Source of the DNA: Anaeramoeba flamelloides | Lineage: Eukaryota; Metamonada; Anaeramoebidae | Assembly (NCBI GenBank): GCA_027625915.1 | Contig: JANTQA010000023.1 | Span: 1,674,001-1,738,000 of the forward strand | Direction: 5' to 3' | Length of the DNA stretch: 64,000 nucleotides | Part shown: piece after piece, positions 10,679-23,195 of the stretch | How positions within the stretch are numbered: the stretch's first letter is position 1 | How the letters are laid out: every line of letters begins with the position of its first letter | Position numbers and translations under genes: made by a program | The notes under the pieces: model-generated | The model's database searches: none | Told to the model about the DNA's origin: nothing | The model's input: the letters and a program-made list of their open reading frames with translations, nothing else

Positions 10679-11881
10679 CTATTTGATATAGGATCCTTAA
10701 TATTGATATTCAATGTCATTTTTTAAATAATAAAGTTTATATTAAGATTTACAATTAAAAATTAAAAAATAGAAATTGATCATTTTCGCTATTGGTTTAT
10801 CTTATTAAAATTGTTTTTTTTCCCTCAACTATTCACATAATAACTTTAATTAAATACTAAGAGTTATTTTTGATAGTAGTAATATACCAGATATGTTTTA
10901 CCTTTTAAATACTACTTTTTTTTCGTGTCCAACATTTTTCTCTCAACAGTAATATCATTATTAAATAAAAATTCCACAATCTGTGATTAATTATTGATCT
11001 TTAATGTGGTTCTTTTTTTTTTTTTTTTTTCATATGGAAGAATCTTGTAAAAATAAATAAATTATTAAATTGAGGTAAATTCTTTTAAAATTTCTTTAGA
11101 TTGACTTTTATTTTAACAACTAAAAGAAAATTTTAAAAAATTTGCTTTTTATTTCTGAAATTAATTATAATGAAAACAAAACCTAGTGGTAACTATTTTA
11201 AAAAAGTAAAGACTTTTTTTGTTGAGATTGTCAGAAATAGTACCTTATTAATGTTTTGTGTTTTAATAAAGAGTGGAATTTTTTGACAAATAAGTTCTTT
11301 TCTTCTCATTTCAGCCTTTACATCGTATTTAAAGGTTGGTCCCTCACTGTTGTTAATATTAGAAAACTTGAAAAATGTTTTAAAAAAAGATATCCTATTA
11401 GTAAAAGGGCATTACACTTATAAAAAATCTCAAATGGTATGATACTTGGTACCAAAAAATTATTTATTTATTTTTTTACGTTTCAATGTTTATTATAATT
11501 AACTAATAATTATTATACTCCCATTATTACGATAAGTTCTCAGACCATAAAACCTTTAATTAAAAAATCTCTACAAGAACAATAGATTTGTTAATTTTGG
11601 GTAATGTGATTAAATATTTTTTGAATATAGTTGATTAGAATATCTTTTAAAATATATTTTTGTCTTATATTTTTGATTCTCGAAAAAAAAAAAAAAAAAA
11701 AAGATAATACCCGAAAAATACCAACACACTAAAAGTAACACTAACTTTTTTCAACTTGTCACTTTTATATTTTAAATAATTACACCCCTTATATATAAAT
11801 TATAACATTTGTATTTGAGAAAGATACCAATATACAAAAAAAAATAAAATAATAATATAAAACTTGGAAGTTGCCGATATC
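10679..11881. other. Intergenic, nothing recognised
   Basis: No supported gene. About 11080-11190 shows weak resemblance to the palindromic module cluster at the left edge (word CTTTTTATTTCTGAAATTAA). Confidence 0.45.
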
Positions 11882-11884
11882 CTA

Positions 11885-12440
11885 AACTATTTCCAAAAAA
11901 GTGGAGCAACTTTATTTTAAAATATATTTATTAAACTCAACTTTTAAAAAAACATATTTAAATATACAAAATCATTAACTAACTTTTAATTATTTTTGTT
12001 AATAATTTAATTTTTTTAATAGTATTGTGTTATTACATAAATAAAAGATATTAAATTTACTGATCACAATTTTATAGGATTTTTTGGGGGTATTAATTGG
12101 TGTTTATTATTTTCTTATTGATTAAAAAAACTGCTTTCATAACTTACTTAATCTCAAAAAATTTTAAATAGAATTTTAAACATAATAAAACATTTTATTA
12201 TTGAAAAAATGATTAGTATCATTTCCATATTTCCATTTTTTTATTGAATTAGCCGTGCATTGTTTTCGACAAAAAAAAAGTGCTATTTTTAATTTTCGTT
12301 TATTGGAAATATTTTAACGAATATATTTTGAAATAAATATCTTAGTTATTGGTTCAATCAGTATTAATATTAACCCTAATTTGGCATTATCAATTAACAA
12401 ATTCTGCCACTAAAAAAGATGATTTTTTTTTTTTTTTTTT
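11885..12440 (+). mobile_element. MITE family B, copy 2 (right end lost)
   Basis: Starts at TA followed by AACTATTTCCAAAAAAGTGG and matches copy 1 (reverse complement of 1070-1670) as far as the word CAATTAACAAATTC. The right terminal repeat is missing; the sequence passes into a long T run at 12422 and then the LINE tail on the opposite strand, suggesting truncation by that insertion. Confidence 0.65.
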
Positions 12441-12623
12441 TTTTATTTTTGAAGAGAGAAAATTGCTTTTCTCCTGTGTGCACTAATTTCTAAACTTTTT
12501 TTTAGAAATTTTGTTAAAGAATCACAAATTTTATTATCACATACTAATGATAATATATATGATGAATTTTTTTTTATTAATAATATCTCTGATATTATTA
12601 ATTTTTTTATTTTTTCAAAAAAT

Positions 12624-13040
12624 TCAGATATCCAGATTTTTTCGATTTATTTTATAGGCCGGACAGTCCCATAAAAAATGATCGAAATCTTCAATGATAT
12701 CAATATTTAACTTTTCTTTACATAAATCACAATTTTTATTTTTATTTTTACTTGTTACATAAGAGTACCTATTTAAACAATTAGTAAAATTTCGAAATTT
12801 TAGAATTGTTTTTGAAGCTTTCCAGTTTAAATATTTTTTTTGTTTGAAATTGCAAAAAAGATGATTTTTGATGAAATGTAAAAAAAAAAAATGACCCCAC
12901 TTTTTTGGAAATATCATATTAGTAAAAAATGAAGAACTAGGAAAATTTAAATATAATATGCTAGAACTGTTAGAATAGAGAACAAATATCCAATTAAGAA
13001 CCAAAATTTTAATAAAAATATTCTATTATTTATATATTGA
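12624..13040 (-). mobile_element. 3' remnant of a LINE (non-LTR retrotransposon)
   Basis: The minus strand encodes the end of a LINE ORF2: a basic, aromatic stretch ending in CDLCKEKLNIDIIEDFDHFL and then WDCPAYKINRKN. The Cys-x2-Cys ... His ... Cys pattern with a following CPAY is the zinc motif found just after the reverse transcriptase in many LINEs. Only this tail is readable; the reverse transcriptase core is not visible upstream. The likely 3' side (downstream on the minus strand) runs into an A run (T run on plus) at about 12422-12445, consistent with 3'-anchored insertion. Confidence 0.65.
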
Positions 13041-13199
13041 GGAACCTTTTGAGGGTCTATACTGATAAATTCTCATAAATTTTAAAAATTTTTTAGTTCA
13101 ATTTCCATTTTTATAAATCTTTGAACTGTTTCTTATCAAACATTCCCTAACTGTGAAAATTTTGAAGAACAATTAATTTTACAAAGTTTCTTTACACTT

Positions 13200-14163
13200 G
13201 ACTTGATAAAATGTTTTATTCAAAGTTTGAGAATAAAAATTTCAAAAAAGGAAAATCAAGTAAAAATTTCTAAACAAAAATTACAATTTATCAGTATCTC
13301 AATATTCACACCAAAAAGTTTTAAAAAGATACATTTAAAAGTAAAAAAGAGTACCAATAGAATATATCATACTTTTGGATATTTTATATTTCATCTAAAC
13401 AATAATTTTTTCTTAAAATGTTAGTGAAAATACTAAAAATTAAAACATCTTTTGACTATAAAAATTCATGAAATATCAAACTTTTAAATTTCACGAAAAT
13501 AATAATCTTCAATGTTTCTGGTCTTTTTTTATTAATAAGACAATAAATCAGAAAAAACTTTCTTATTTAGGTTTGTTGATTGTTTCTTTTTGGTTTTATT
13601 CATTATTCGATTTAAACACATAAAAATTGGAGAAAATAAATTAAAAATGATTTTCACTCGCTTAAAAACAAAAAGATAAAACATGAACCAATTAACAAAA
13701 CACCAAAACCTAAGCTCATGAAAAAAAAAAAGTGTTATTTTTAGACTTACTGAAATTCAATTCCTTAATTCTTTACCTGGAGTTCTACAGTTTTAATCTT
13801 AAAAGGTTTGCTTTTGTTGAAAATTCAAATAAACAAATTCCAATAACACAATAATTAAAAATTCTTTCAATTAATATTAGAACTATTAGATTTATCTTGG
13901 AAACAAATTCACCATAAACAAGAGTTACTTGTGTAAAAAAAATGATTATTTAGTGTTAATTCTTTGGGGGTACGACTGTCTCTGTTTATGTAATTTCTCA
14001 AGAATTCTTTTGATCATTTTTTTTAAGCATTAAAATAAATTCTCCTCAGGATTGACAAAATAATTGAACTTTTATGAGTAACTATTCTACCACACTCCAC
14101 TAATGAAAGATTTTGAAATTAAAAACCTCTTCTTTTTTTGGGTTTATGATCCTTTTAAAATAA
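13200..14163. other. Intergenic before the PH-like gene
   Basis: No gene supported. The plus-strand frame at 13203-13424 has only low-complexity Lys/Ile/Phe content. The right part should hold the promoter and first exon of the gene starting near 14.2 kb, but I could not place either. Confidence 0.4.
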
Positions 14164-14236
14164 ATGCACCAAAAAAATAACACAAAACAAAACCAAAAAA
14201 AATCTTGGAATTTTTCTTTTTTTTTAAACCTTACAG

Positions 14237-17200
14237 CCAATGTAGCTCAAAGCCAAGACGACCTATTAACGTGTATGTCAAATTTTGTCAATAGGATCTT
14301 TTCTCAAAACCTTAGCGATCATGATTTTCTTGTGAAATGTTGTCTGGTTATTAATATTTTCCAACCTAACGCCATTCGATCCCCTACGATGTATTTCAAT
14401 TTTGAATCTTTTTTTCTTTTAAAAAATGTTCCAAAATATAATCAACTTTATTGTTACTCTCAAAATCTTTTCTGAAATTGGTTTTGATTGCCTTTTTATA
14501 TTTCTTCAAATTTGCACTTTTTTTCTCTTCCTTTGTTCAAAATAAAAAAAAAACGAACTTTCCAGAAAAATTGTAACAATACAGTTTCATAATTTCATTA
14601 CACACGGTTACAATTCAAATGATTTTAATAAAAGGAAGGGAAAAAAAGTGCTTCTTGATTTTTAATTTATCACAAAACAAACAACCAAACAAAAAAACAA
14701 TAACAACTCACAAAACAAATAAGGAACACTTACCATAAAAATTTAAAGTCGTTTCGGAAATGCCTTTCAATTTTTGAGATAAACAACGAGTCTTTAAGAA
14801 AAAATGGTTTGTTAACAAACTTAACCAAGAGTCAGATCTCATCAATAATGATCTTGATTGCAAAAAAAATTATGTTAAAGGAAGGAATGACCACAAACGT
14901 GTTGAACATTTTTCAACAGTTGTGTAACGAAATCATAAATGTTCCCCCAAACTACAAGAACTCTCAATTAAAATCAAATTCAATTGTCTTAAAGAGCAAT
15001 AACAACAACAATCAAAACAAAAATGTCAATCACATCAAAAGTGAAAGTGGAATTGAAAGTGAAAGTGGAATCGAAAGCGAAGAGTCTGAAGAAGGATCTG
15101 AACTTCAAACAGATCAAGATTTAGACTCACAATTGGAAACGAACACTTCCACTTTTAGTCGGAAGACATCTTCAGATGGTTTATCAAGTTTCAGCAAAAC
15201 GATAAGCTATGAAGAAGTGTATAAAGACTCACCCTTTATTTATAACGGGATTAAAAATCGCCAAGAAGGGTTTATTATTCATACCAACACCTATCGACAG
15301 CTAAGGTATCATTTTAAGCAGGTCCAGAAAATGTTTTCAATTGGGGAGGTTGAGTTCCAATTGTATAGTGATCCAGTACAGGAACCAAACAACAAACGAA
15401 TGCAAAGGAAACAAAACAAAGTATTTTTAAGATTAAGCCCAACAAATTTTTTATTGCTGTATGAAAATGGTAAAGGCTTTTTCAGAAAATACACAAACGC
15501 TCCTCAATCGAAAATCCGAATTTCGACTCAAGATCCGAAGAAATTTCAATTATTAATAATCAACAACAATAACAATCAGAACAACAATAACAATAACAAC
15601 ACGAACAAAAATAAAAACAAAAACTACAACAAAAATGATGACAATTACAACAAAACCAATCTCTACAATTATACACAAAATCCAGAAGAATACAGATCCT
15701 TCATTTTGTTTACAAAGAATTCTCTCGAAAGATCGATCATTTCAAAAACCTTTTCAATGTATTTAAAATACCCAGCAAAGAACCCTGAAAATTTACCAAT
15801 TAATGGAGAATTGTTAGGCAAAAATGAAGAAATCACAGCAGTTAGCCTAAGATGTCTAAAAAATGAAAATTGTCAATTTCGTGTCAAAGTTTATAATAAA
15901 AAATCAAACGAATATTCATACGCAATTCTTCATTTAGATACAATTTTTTTTAAAATTGAAATCTTGAACAAAAAACGCTTTAGTCTCAATCAAGCAAAAC
16001 AAATCAAAAGAAAGCAACGGGGCTTTGGAAATAGAAACGTTTTAATCTTTTCTTGGGATCAAGTCTCAATTTTATCGGCATACAATCAAAATAAATTAAA
16101 ACATTTAGAAATTAGAATTGATGATGGAACAAACTATCAAATGTCACTTCGAATTAAATGCAAATCGCATTCTCATACTATTTTGCTTCGGGAAACCATT
16201 TCTTTATTTGGTTCAAATTATTCATCGATTCTAAGATTAAGCAACCACCCCAATCACACTCGTAAATTATTAACAATCAATGCGGGATTGGCTAAATCAA
16301 AATTCAACAATGCAAATAAAATCACAAATTATTATTCACATGATAAATCCCCCAAGAGGGTGTCACACAAAATCAAATACCGGGTCAATGATCTTCCAAA
16401 TAGTTCCATTATTGAAATAATCAACCCACAATTAAATATTTTACAACAAACTGAAAATCAGCATAATTATTTTGCAATTTTCGATTCAAATGGAATTTGC
16501 CCAGTGATTCAAAAAATATATAAAATACCAATTTCATATATTTATTTAAATGTTTCGCCTTTAATAGTTTTTAAAAAGGAACATTTAAGGAGAAAAAAAT
16601 GGACTGAAAATAAAATAAATAATCTTTTGCCCAACAGAAGGCCAATATCTTTTGAATTGTTACAAATTTTGCATTTCAATAATAATGGGCAAGAGGAACA
16701 TAACCAAAATACACGAAAGGTAATTTTAGTATTATCATATAATAAAATCAAATTAAAACAAATACTTCCAATAAAAAGGAAATCAAATCAAAATAAAAAA
16801 ACTCAAAAGAATTTATCAAAGAATTCCACATTACCAACACCGACGTCGACACCTACAACCACAGCAATCTCAACAACAACAACGACGACGACAACAACAA
16901 TGACACCATCATTCTCAACACAAACACCAACGAATTCATCATTAATAAATTCAAATTCAAATTCAAATTCCAATTCCAATTCAAAGACATTCACAATAAC
17001 TTCTTCCTTAAATCCCATTTCCAATTCAACTTCATTTAATTCCATTCAAAAAGGGACAGAAAAGGGGAAAGGAAAAAAAGTGGGTAAAAGATTTTCCAAA
17101 ATTAATTATTTTTCAGAAAAATATTCAATTTTACAAAAAATATTTGTCAATCCTTGCAATGGTAATATATTTTTGTTAAAAACTTCAAAAGGAAAACGAT

Positions 17201-17395
17201 TTATATTGAAATGTAAAAATTTTTTTGAAAGAGATTTAATTTGTAATACTTTTTTGTTTTTTCGAAAAAGATCGAAAAACTTTGAAACATTAAATACAAT
17301 TAGTAATAAATTATCATTCATTTCCCCTTACACTTTACCCTTTGATACTAACAATTCTACATTATTATCTTCTAAATTCATATACAATGGTAATG

Positions 17396-17433
<38 letters not shown>

Positions 17434-20400
17434 AATAATAGGAAGAAGAACCAAAATAATAACGAAAACAGCAACAATACTAACAACAATATTCATAATA
17501 AAAATAACAGTAAAAATAATAGTGCAAATGAAAATGAGAATGAAAAATATAAATTATTCCAAGTAAATTTATTAGATTCAGTTGAAGAAGATGTTGGAAC
17601 AATTGATATCAAATTATTTAATAACCATTTTGAAGTAATAATCAATGAAAAATGTATTTCAAGAAGATATTCACCATATTCAAAATTATTTCCTTTAAAT
17701 GGCCTTGACAGCTCATTATATTGCAGATTTCATATTGATGAATTAGAATTTGTTAATTTATATTTTTCTGATATTTTAATTAAAAATGATTTTCTAAATC
17801 AATTCAAGAATTACTGTCAAAAAAATATTAAACAAAATTTTGATTCCAAAACCAGTTATTTCGATGTAATAATCCGAACTATTGACGGTGGACATTTCCC
17901 AGGCAATATACTGATAAAGCCAACTGAATTTATCATAAGTACGGAAATAGATACAATCCATTGTGATTATTTGCCATCAACAAGAATAGTTTATCCCAAG
18001 AAAAAAAATAAATTTAATAACAAATTTTATTTTCTTCGAGTGAAATTTGGGAATGGGTATGGTTCAATTACTATCCAATTGAGAAATTATATTACATTTA
18101 AAGAATTTATCGCAACCTTCAATAATTGTAAACAAAGATGCATTGCAATTGATTTTGAATCACCAGTGAGAACAATTAATGCGTTTTATAAAACAGAAAA
18201 TGTAAACGCAGAATTCATTTTATCTTTTCAAAAAATTACGATTTTAAAAATACCCGTGAAAAAATTAATTTCTATTGAACGTTATAACACACAAAATTCC
18301 ATCATCAAACCATATTTGAAGAATTTAAATTTAATTTTAATAATACTAAAAATCAACAATGAAAAGAAGAAAATTGCAATTGAGTTTAATTCTCAAAAGG
18401 AAAAAAAGAACTTTTTACATTATTATCAATCACTTTGCTTAAAAAGAAACTCTTTTTATTCGATTAACACCCAACTTATCGAATACCATTATAATGACAT
18501 TAATAATGATAATGGGGAAAACAATGTCAATTGCAATGGTGATGGTGACATTAATGATAATATAAATGGTAATAATAATTTCAATATTAACAACAAAAAT
18601 AATTTCAACAACAATAATAATTATAAAAACAATATTAATAAGAACAATAACAACAATAACAGCAATACTAAAAAATATAATATCATTCAGGAATTAATTA
18701 AAAATAATAAATATGAAAATTTTAGAATAATTTTTCTTCAAAAGCACAATATTAAAAAAGAGAATAAAGAAGGTATTTTAAAATTATTCTGTGTAGGTGT
18801 GTTGGTAATTAAAGAAAACGGATACCAGATTTTTAATAATTATAATAATATGAAAATTCAGTTATCGCCGATAAATGCCTTTATATTAAAAATTATTTTT
18901 AATACGAAAAGAAAAAGCAAGCTGTCAAAAAACGATCAAGTAATGGGAAGGAAAAAAGAAAAATTTTTTATAAAATTTCAAAATCCAAAGCAAAGATCAA
19001 ATTTTATTTGGAAATTTAAAAAACTTAAAAAATTGAATAAAAATAGCATTTATAAAAAAGAGGAAAATGAAATTACCAGTTTAACCTTTTTAGCCAAAAT
19101 TATGACAATAGAAAATAATAACAATAATGAATATAAAAAAAAATTAAAAGAATTTGAAAAAAAACCAAAAATTAAAAATTTTAAAACTATTATCAAGATA
19201 TTTCCATTTTCAATAAAAATTATGAATTTTTCCAAACACCAAATTGAAAAAATTGGTTATAATAATATAACTTTAAAGATAATAAATTTTTATAATATAA
19301 TCCAATTAAATATTTCAAATCTCAATTATAATTTCTTAATCCAATTTAACGATTTACAATTATTAATTGAATTTTTAAAAATATTTTATTTTTTTAAAGA
19401 AAGAAATTCATATCTTATAAAATCATTATCGCAACAATACAAGCCAAATTATTTTATCAAAAATCATAACCAAGAAAATTCAAAAATGCTAATTCAGGGC
19501 GACTTCAATTCCTTCGATATCTTTTATTTTCTTCCAAAAAAGTCAATTGGTATGGTTTTGATCAATGGAAAGAATAAAGAAATCATTTTCAAGGGTATTT
19601 TTGATAATTGGGAAAATGAAATTAAATGTAAAATTGGGGATATTTTAATAATCAAGGTTGATAATACAAAGATCATTACTATAAAAATACCCCAAATTGA
19701 AAAAATAATTTTTCAAACGAAAAAAAAATTAGAAGGCTTAGAAATCATTAATTTCATAAAAAAAATCCAAAATAATTTTTTTAAAAAATTAATCCCAATT
19801 TTGGAAAAAAGAAATAAAACTATTAAAAAATATAAAAAATTAAATATATATAATTATGACCCAAGAAATAATTTCAATAACAATATCAAGAATGATATTA
19901 ATGATGATTACGATAATAATAATAGTGGTAGAAATATTAACAATGGTGGTAATAGTAGCAGTAAGAATAATAATAATAATAATAATAATTATGATGGTAA
20001 GAATGGTTATATTGGAAAGGAAAATAATAGAAATCAACTGATTGAAGAAACCGTGAAAGAGAAAAAGGAAAGAAAAAAAATTGAACAGGAAATGAATAAG
20101 CAAATTCAAAAATTAATAAAAAAAGATACAAAGAAAAAGAAAATTTTTAAAAAAATCTTTTTAAAAAGAAAAAAATTTAAAAATTTGCCAAAATTTCAAC
20201 CAAAACAAAAATTACAATTCAAATCGAATTTAAATTACACCCCAAATTTAAGCAATTATAATGTCAAAAAACAGAATAAATATATTAAACAAACATACAT
20301 CCCGATTACAATAACCCCACCATCAACATCTAAATCTTTGATCTTGCCACCGTATTCCTATTCTCTATCATCACCGGCATTAACAACAAAGATAGTTCCA

Positions 20401-20709
20401 TCAAAATATAAAATTATTTATAAAAATAATAATGACATTATCGATACTGGCGAAATTCATCTTTCAGATCTAATAAAAATTACTTTAAAAAAAAATGGAT
20501 CAAAAATATTCAAATTTGGAGATGATTCTGCTGTATTATTTAATCCAAAAAAAAAAAAAAAAGTGAAAATAATTCTGAATGATAATTTCAGTTTTGTTTT
20601 TCATTTTGAAAACGAACACTTTTCTTCTCAATTTATGAAAGAATTTAATAGAAGAAAAAAATTAAGATCGAAACAGAAAAATTATGAAGATAGTGAAGAT
20701 GCCAGATAA
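14237..20709 (+). CDS. Giant protein with about ten tandem PH-like domains
   Basis: The main exon (14724 or an ATG at 14848, to the stop at 20707-20709) encodes about 1950-1990 residues. An upstream exon at 14237-14390 (acceptor ACCTTACAG, donor GTATTT, phase 2) encodes a helical segment including CMSNFVNRIFSQNLSDHDFL. It joins in phase to 14724, giving a HEAT/armadillo-like N-terminus; that acceptor lacks a T tract, so the join is tentative and the true first exon is unplaced. Behind a Glu/Ser-rich linker, at least nine segments show the PH pattern of beta strands closed by a helix: about 15340-15780, 15870-16210, 16460-17270, 17550-17830, 17850-18140, 18140-18450, 18720-19030, 19075-19400, 19500-19790 and 20400-20670. 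Asn runs interrupt the loops. No catalytic domain is visible. A membrane- or protein-binding scaffold is inferred. I do not recognise the family. Confidence 0.7.
17390..17540 (+). repeat. Coding Asn-rich run, (AAT)n
   Basis: An AAT triplet run at about 17392-17428 continues as mixed AAC/AAT codons. It encodes polyasparagine in a loop of the tandem PH-like protein; similar runs occur at about 15550-15660 and 18500-18670. Confidence 0.9.
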
Positions 20710-21433
20710 TGTATTTATTATCAATTAATATTTCTTTCAAACTATTTTTCAAAAATGATGTTTCACTTTATAATGCTATTAAAAATGGAGTTGTATGGGC
20801 TTAGTCCTTAATTCTTGTCAAAATAAAGTTTTCAGTTTTTAGATCAAACCATTTTTTCTAATTTTGCAAATTTTTGTTTAGCTTTTCTTTTTGTTTTTGT
20901 TATTTTTTTTTTTTCTTTTTCTTTATTTTTCTTAGTCAAATTTTTGTTTCTAATCTTTATTTTTTTATCTTTTTTTAGTCATTTTTTCTATTTTACTTTT
21001 TTACTTGTGTTTCTTAAAAAGTAAATTTCATAAGAAATAAAGATCTTTGAAAATATAAATAAACATTCAGAAAATTGATATGATGTAGTGCCTTTTAAAA
21101 TACATTTAATGATATATCAAAAAATCTTGTTGTTTTTTTTTTTTTCAGTGAAAGTACAGTAATAAAAAAACCGTAAGGTTCATTTCACAAATTGTGATTC
21201 ACTTTTTTTTAGTTTTTGGTTTTATTTTTTTCTATTTCTACAAGTATCAGATTTTTAAATATTTATTATAATTGAATAGTGAATTTTATTCAGATTTAAT
21301 TAATTATTTGTTATTGAATACTAAGAAATATTTTTTTTTCCAATTTATTCCTTAAGAAGAGCCACAATATTTGAAATATATTTCATTACACTTTTTCTAA
21401 AATAGTTACTATCAAATATTTGAAATATTTGAA
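20710..21433. other. 3' flank, nothing recognised
   Basis: T-rich sequence after the stop codon, presumably including the 3' untranslated region. No gene or repeat supported. Confidence 0.5.
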
Positions 21434-22672
21434 GTGACTAGTAAACTAAAAAACAAATCTTCTAGTAAATCGAATAGCAAATTCAAAAAAAAAAATAATT
21501 ATCTTATCTTGAAATTAAATAATAAAGAAAAAATCTGATTACTCCAAAGAAAACTGATTTTTAAAAGTTATTTTCAAAAATGAATTATTTTCTTAAAAAG
21601 TTTAATCTATATTTCTCTTTTTTGAAGAGGTCAAATTCCAAAATATTTCTGAATTATTTAAAAAAAATTATTTTCTTTGAAAGAAGAAAGAAATCTGATT
21701 TAATATTTGTAAAAAAAAAAATAATACACTTTTAAAAATAAAACCACCAAGTCCTAAAATAACCCAGTTTGTAAAATCTACTTAATCTCAAAAAAAAAAA
21801 AAGATACAATAATTATTGTAAACTTGTAAACTATATAATTTTTTGATTCAAAGAATAGTTCAAATCAATTATTTTTTCTTTTGTAAATTAAAAAATTAGA
21901 GAAAATAATAAATTATTAAATAAAAATTTTTACCAAATACTTTTTTAAAACCTGGAAAATTCAACTTATAACCCAAAAAATTACTTTTAAATTTGATTAT
22001 TCTTAGCCAATTAACTGATAAACAAATTTAAATAATTTAGGATAATTAAATATAAAAAAGATTTCAAAATCTATAATAGTTTTGATATTATTTCTCAATT
22101 TTTGTTAATATTTTCAAATAAATACAATTAATTCAAATAAGGATTATTAAAATAAAATAAAAAATTTCAAAGATTTTCAAACAAATAAAACTTCTTACAA
22201 TAAATAATTAAAATAAAAAAATTAATAGATATCCTGATATAAAATATTGTCATAATAATTGTTCGTTATATATAATATGACAAAGAATATTTTTTAATCT
22301 TTTATTTTCAAATAAAATTTATAGATTATTGATAAATAAAAACAATTATCATTTTTTATCTGATCTTCAAGAATTCAATATTTGATTTATTTTGCTTGTA
22401 TATTTAATTCAAGATTAAAGTCAGTACAATGTTATTTTTTCATACAGACTTTCAGAAATTACTAAAAGTGATATTTCTTCAAAATAAAATTTTTATTACA
22501 ATTTTTCTTTATCTATTTTGATCCAAAAATCCAAACAAAAAGATCACCTTTTTTAGAAATTAAATATGGAAAATCTGAATTCTTATTAAAATAATATCTT
22601 ATTTCTCAAAAGTTGATAAATGAGTTTATTTATTAAGTGTAATTGTGTGTTTTCCAAAATAATTACCTATTT
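21434..22672 (+). repeat. Dispersed 1.2 kb repeat D, copy 2
   Basis: Colinear with copy 1 (7250-8430), beginning GACTAGTAAACTAAA and including AATTATTTAAAAAAAATTAT, TATAATTTTTTGATTCAAAG and CAGAAATTACTAAAAGTGAT. No common open frame. The copies differ by many substitutions and small indels, so the duplication is not recent. Confidence 0.7.
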
Positions 22673-22887
22673 AATTAGTGGAAAAAATTCATAAGATTTA
22701 TTAGGCTCTGAATACAGACAAAAGAGAAGATAAAAAAAATACATTTTTATGAATTTTTCAAAAAGTTGTTTTTTTAATACATTCAAAAAGGCCCTTGCAC
22801 AAAGTGATAAAGCATGGTTTGATTTAAAAATCTGTATCTTTTTTTTTGTTTGTTTTTTCTGATAAATATCTGTCATTATTTCCCGGT

Positions 22888-23195
22888 TTGTAGGGAAATA
22901 TCGCTAATATTTTCCCCATAATGAATCTTGAAAGACATTTGGATATCACGAGGGCTTTAGCACGAGGGTAGATGTCCAAACTGTCTTGAAAGATTCATTA
23001 CTGGTATTTGAATTCTAAATGGGAAAGAATTTTCACTTCCTTTTCCATATTTTTTTTTATAAATATAGTTCTTAAAGAAAGAGGTTCTCGATCTATGTTC
23101 TCTTAAAAAAGAGAAATTAAAAATGAAGTGAAAAAAAATCCCATTTATTATTCAAATACCAGTATGGGGAAAATATAAGATATTTCACGAAAACA
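22888..23195. mobile_element. Foldback element with three nested inverted repeats
   Basis: The outer arms are GGGAAATATCGCTAATATTT near 22891 and the complement at about 23165-23190. The inner arms 22918-22950 and 22980-23005 share AATGAATCTTGAAAGACA-like sequence. A second inner pair joins 23001-23041 (TACTGGTATTTGAATTCTAA) with 23124-23163. The loop of the first inner hairpin holds a direct repeat of ACGAGGG. There is no coding capacity. Its class is undetermined. Confidence 0.7.

Noticed and set aside
13203-13424. 73-codon plus-strand frame
   Set aside because: Low-complexity Lys/Ile/Phe composition, no splice sites, no homology that I recognise.
14809-14847. TTG as the start of the giant PH-like protein
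   Set aside because: The frame is open upstream to 14704 without an ATG; the first ATG is 14848 and an upstream exon is likely. TTG starts are not expected in a nuclear eukaryotic gene.
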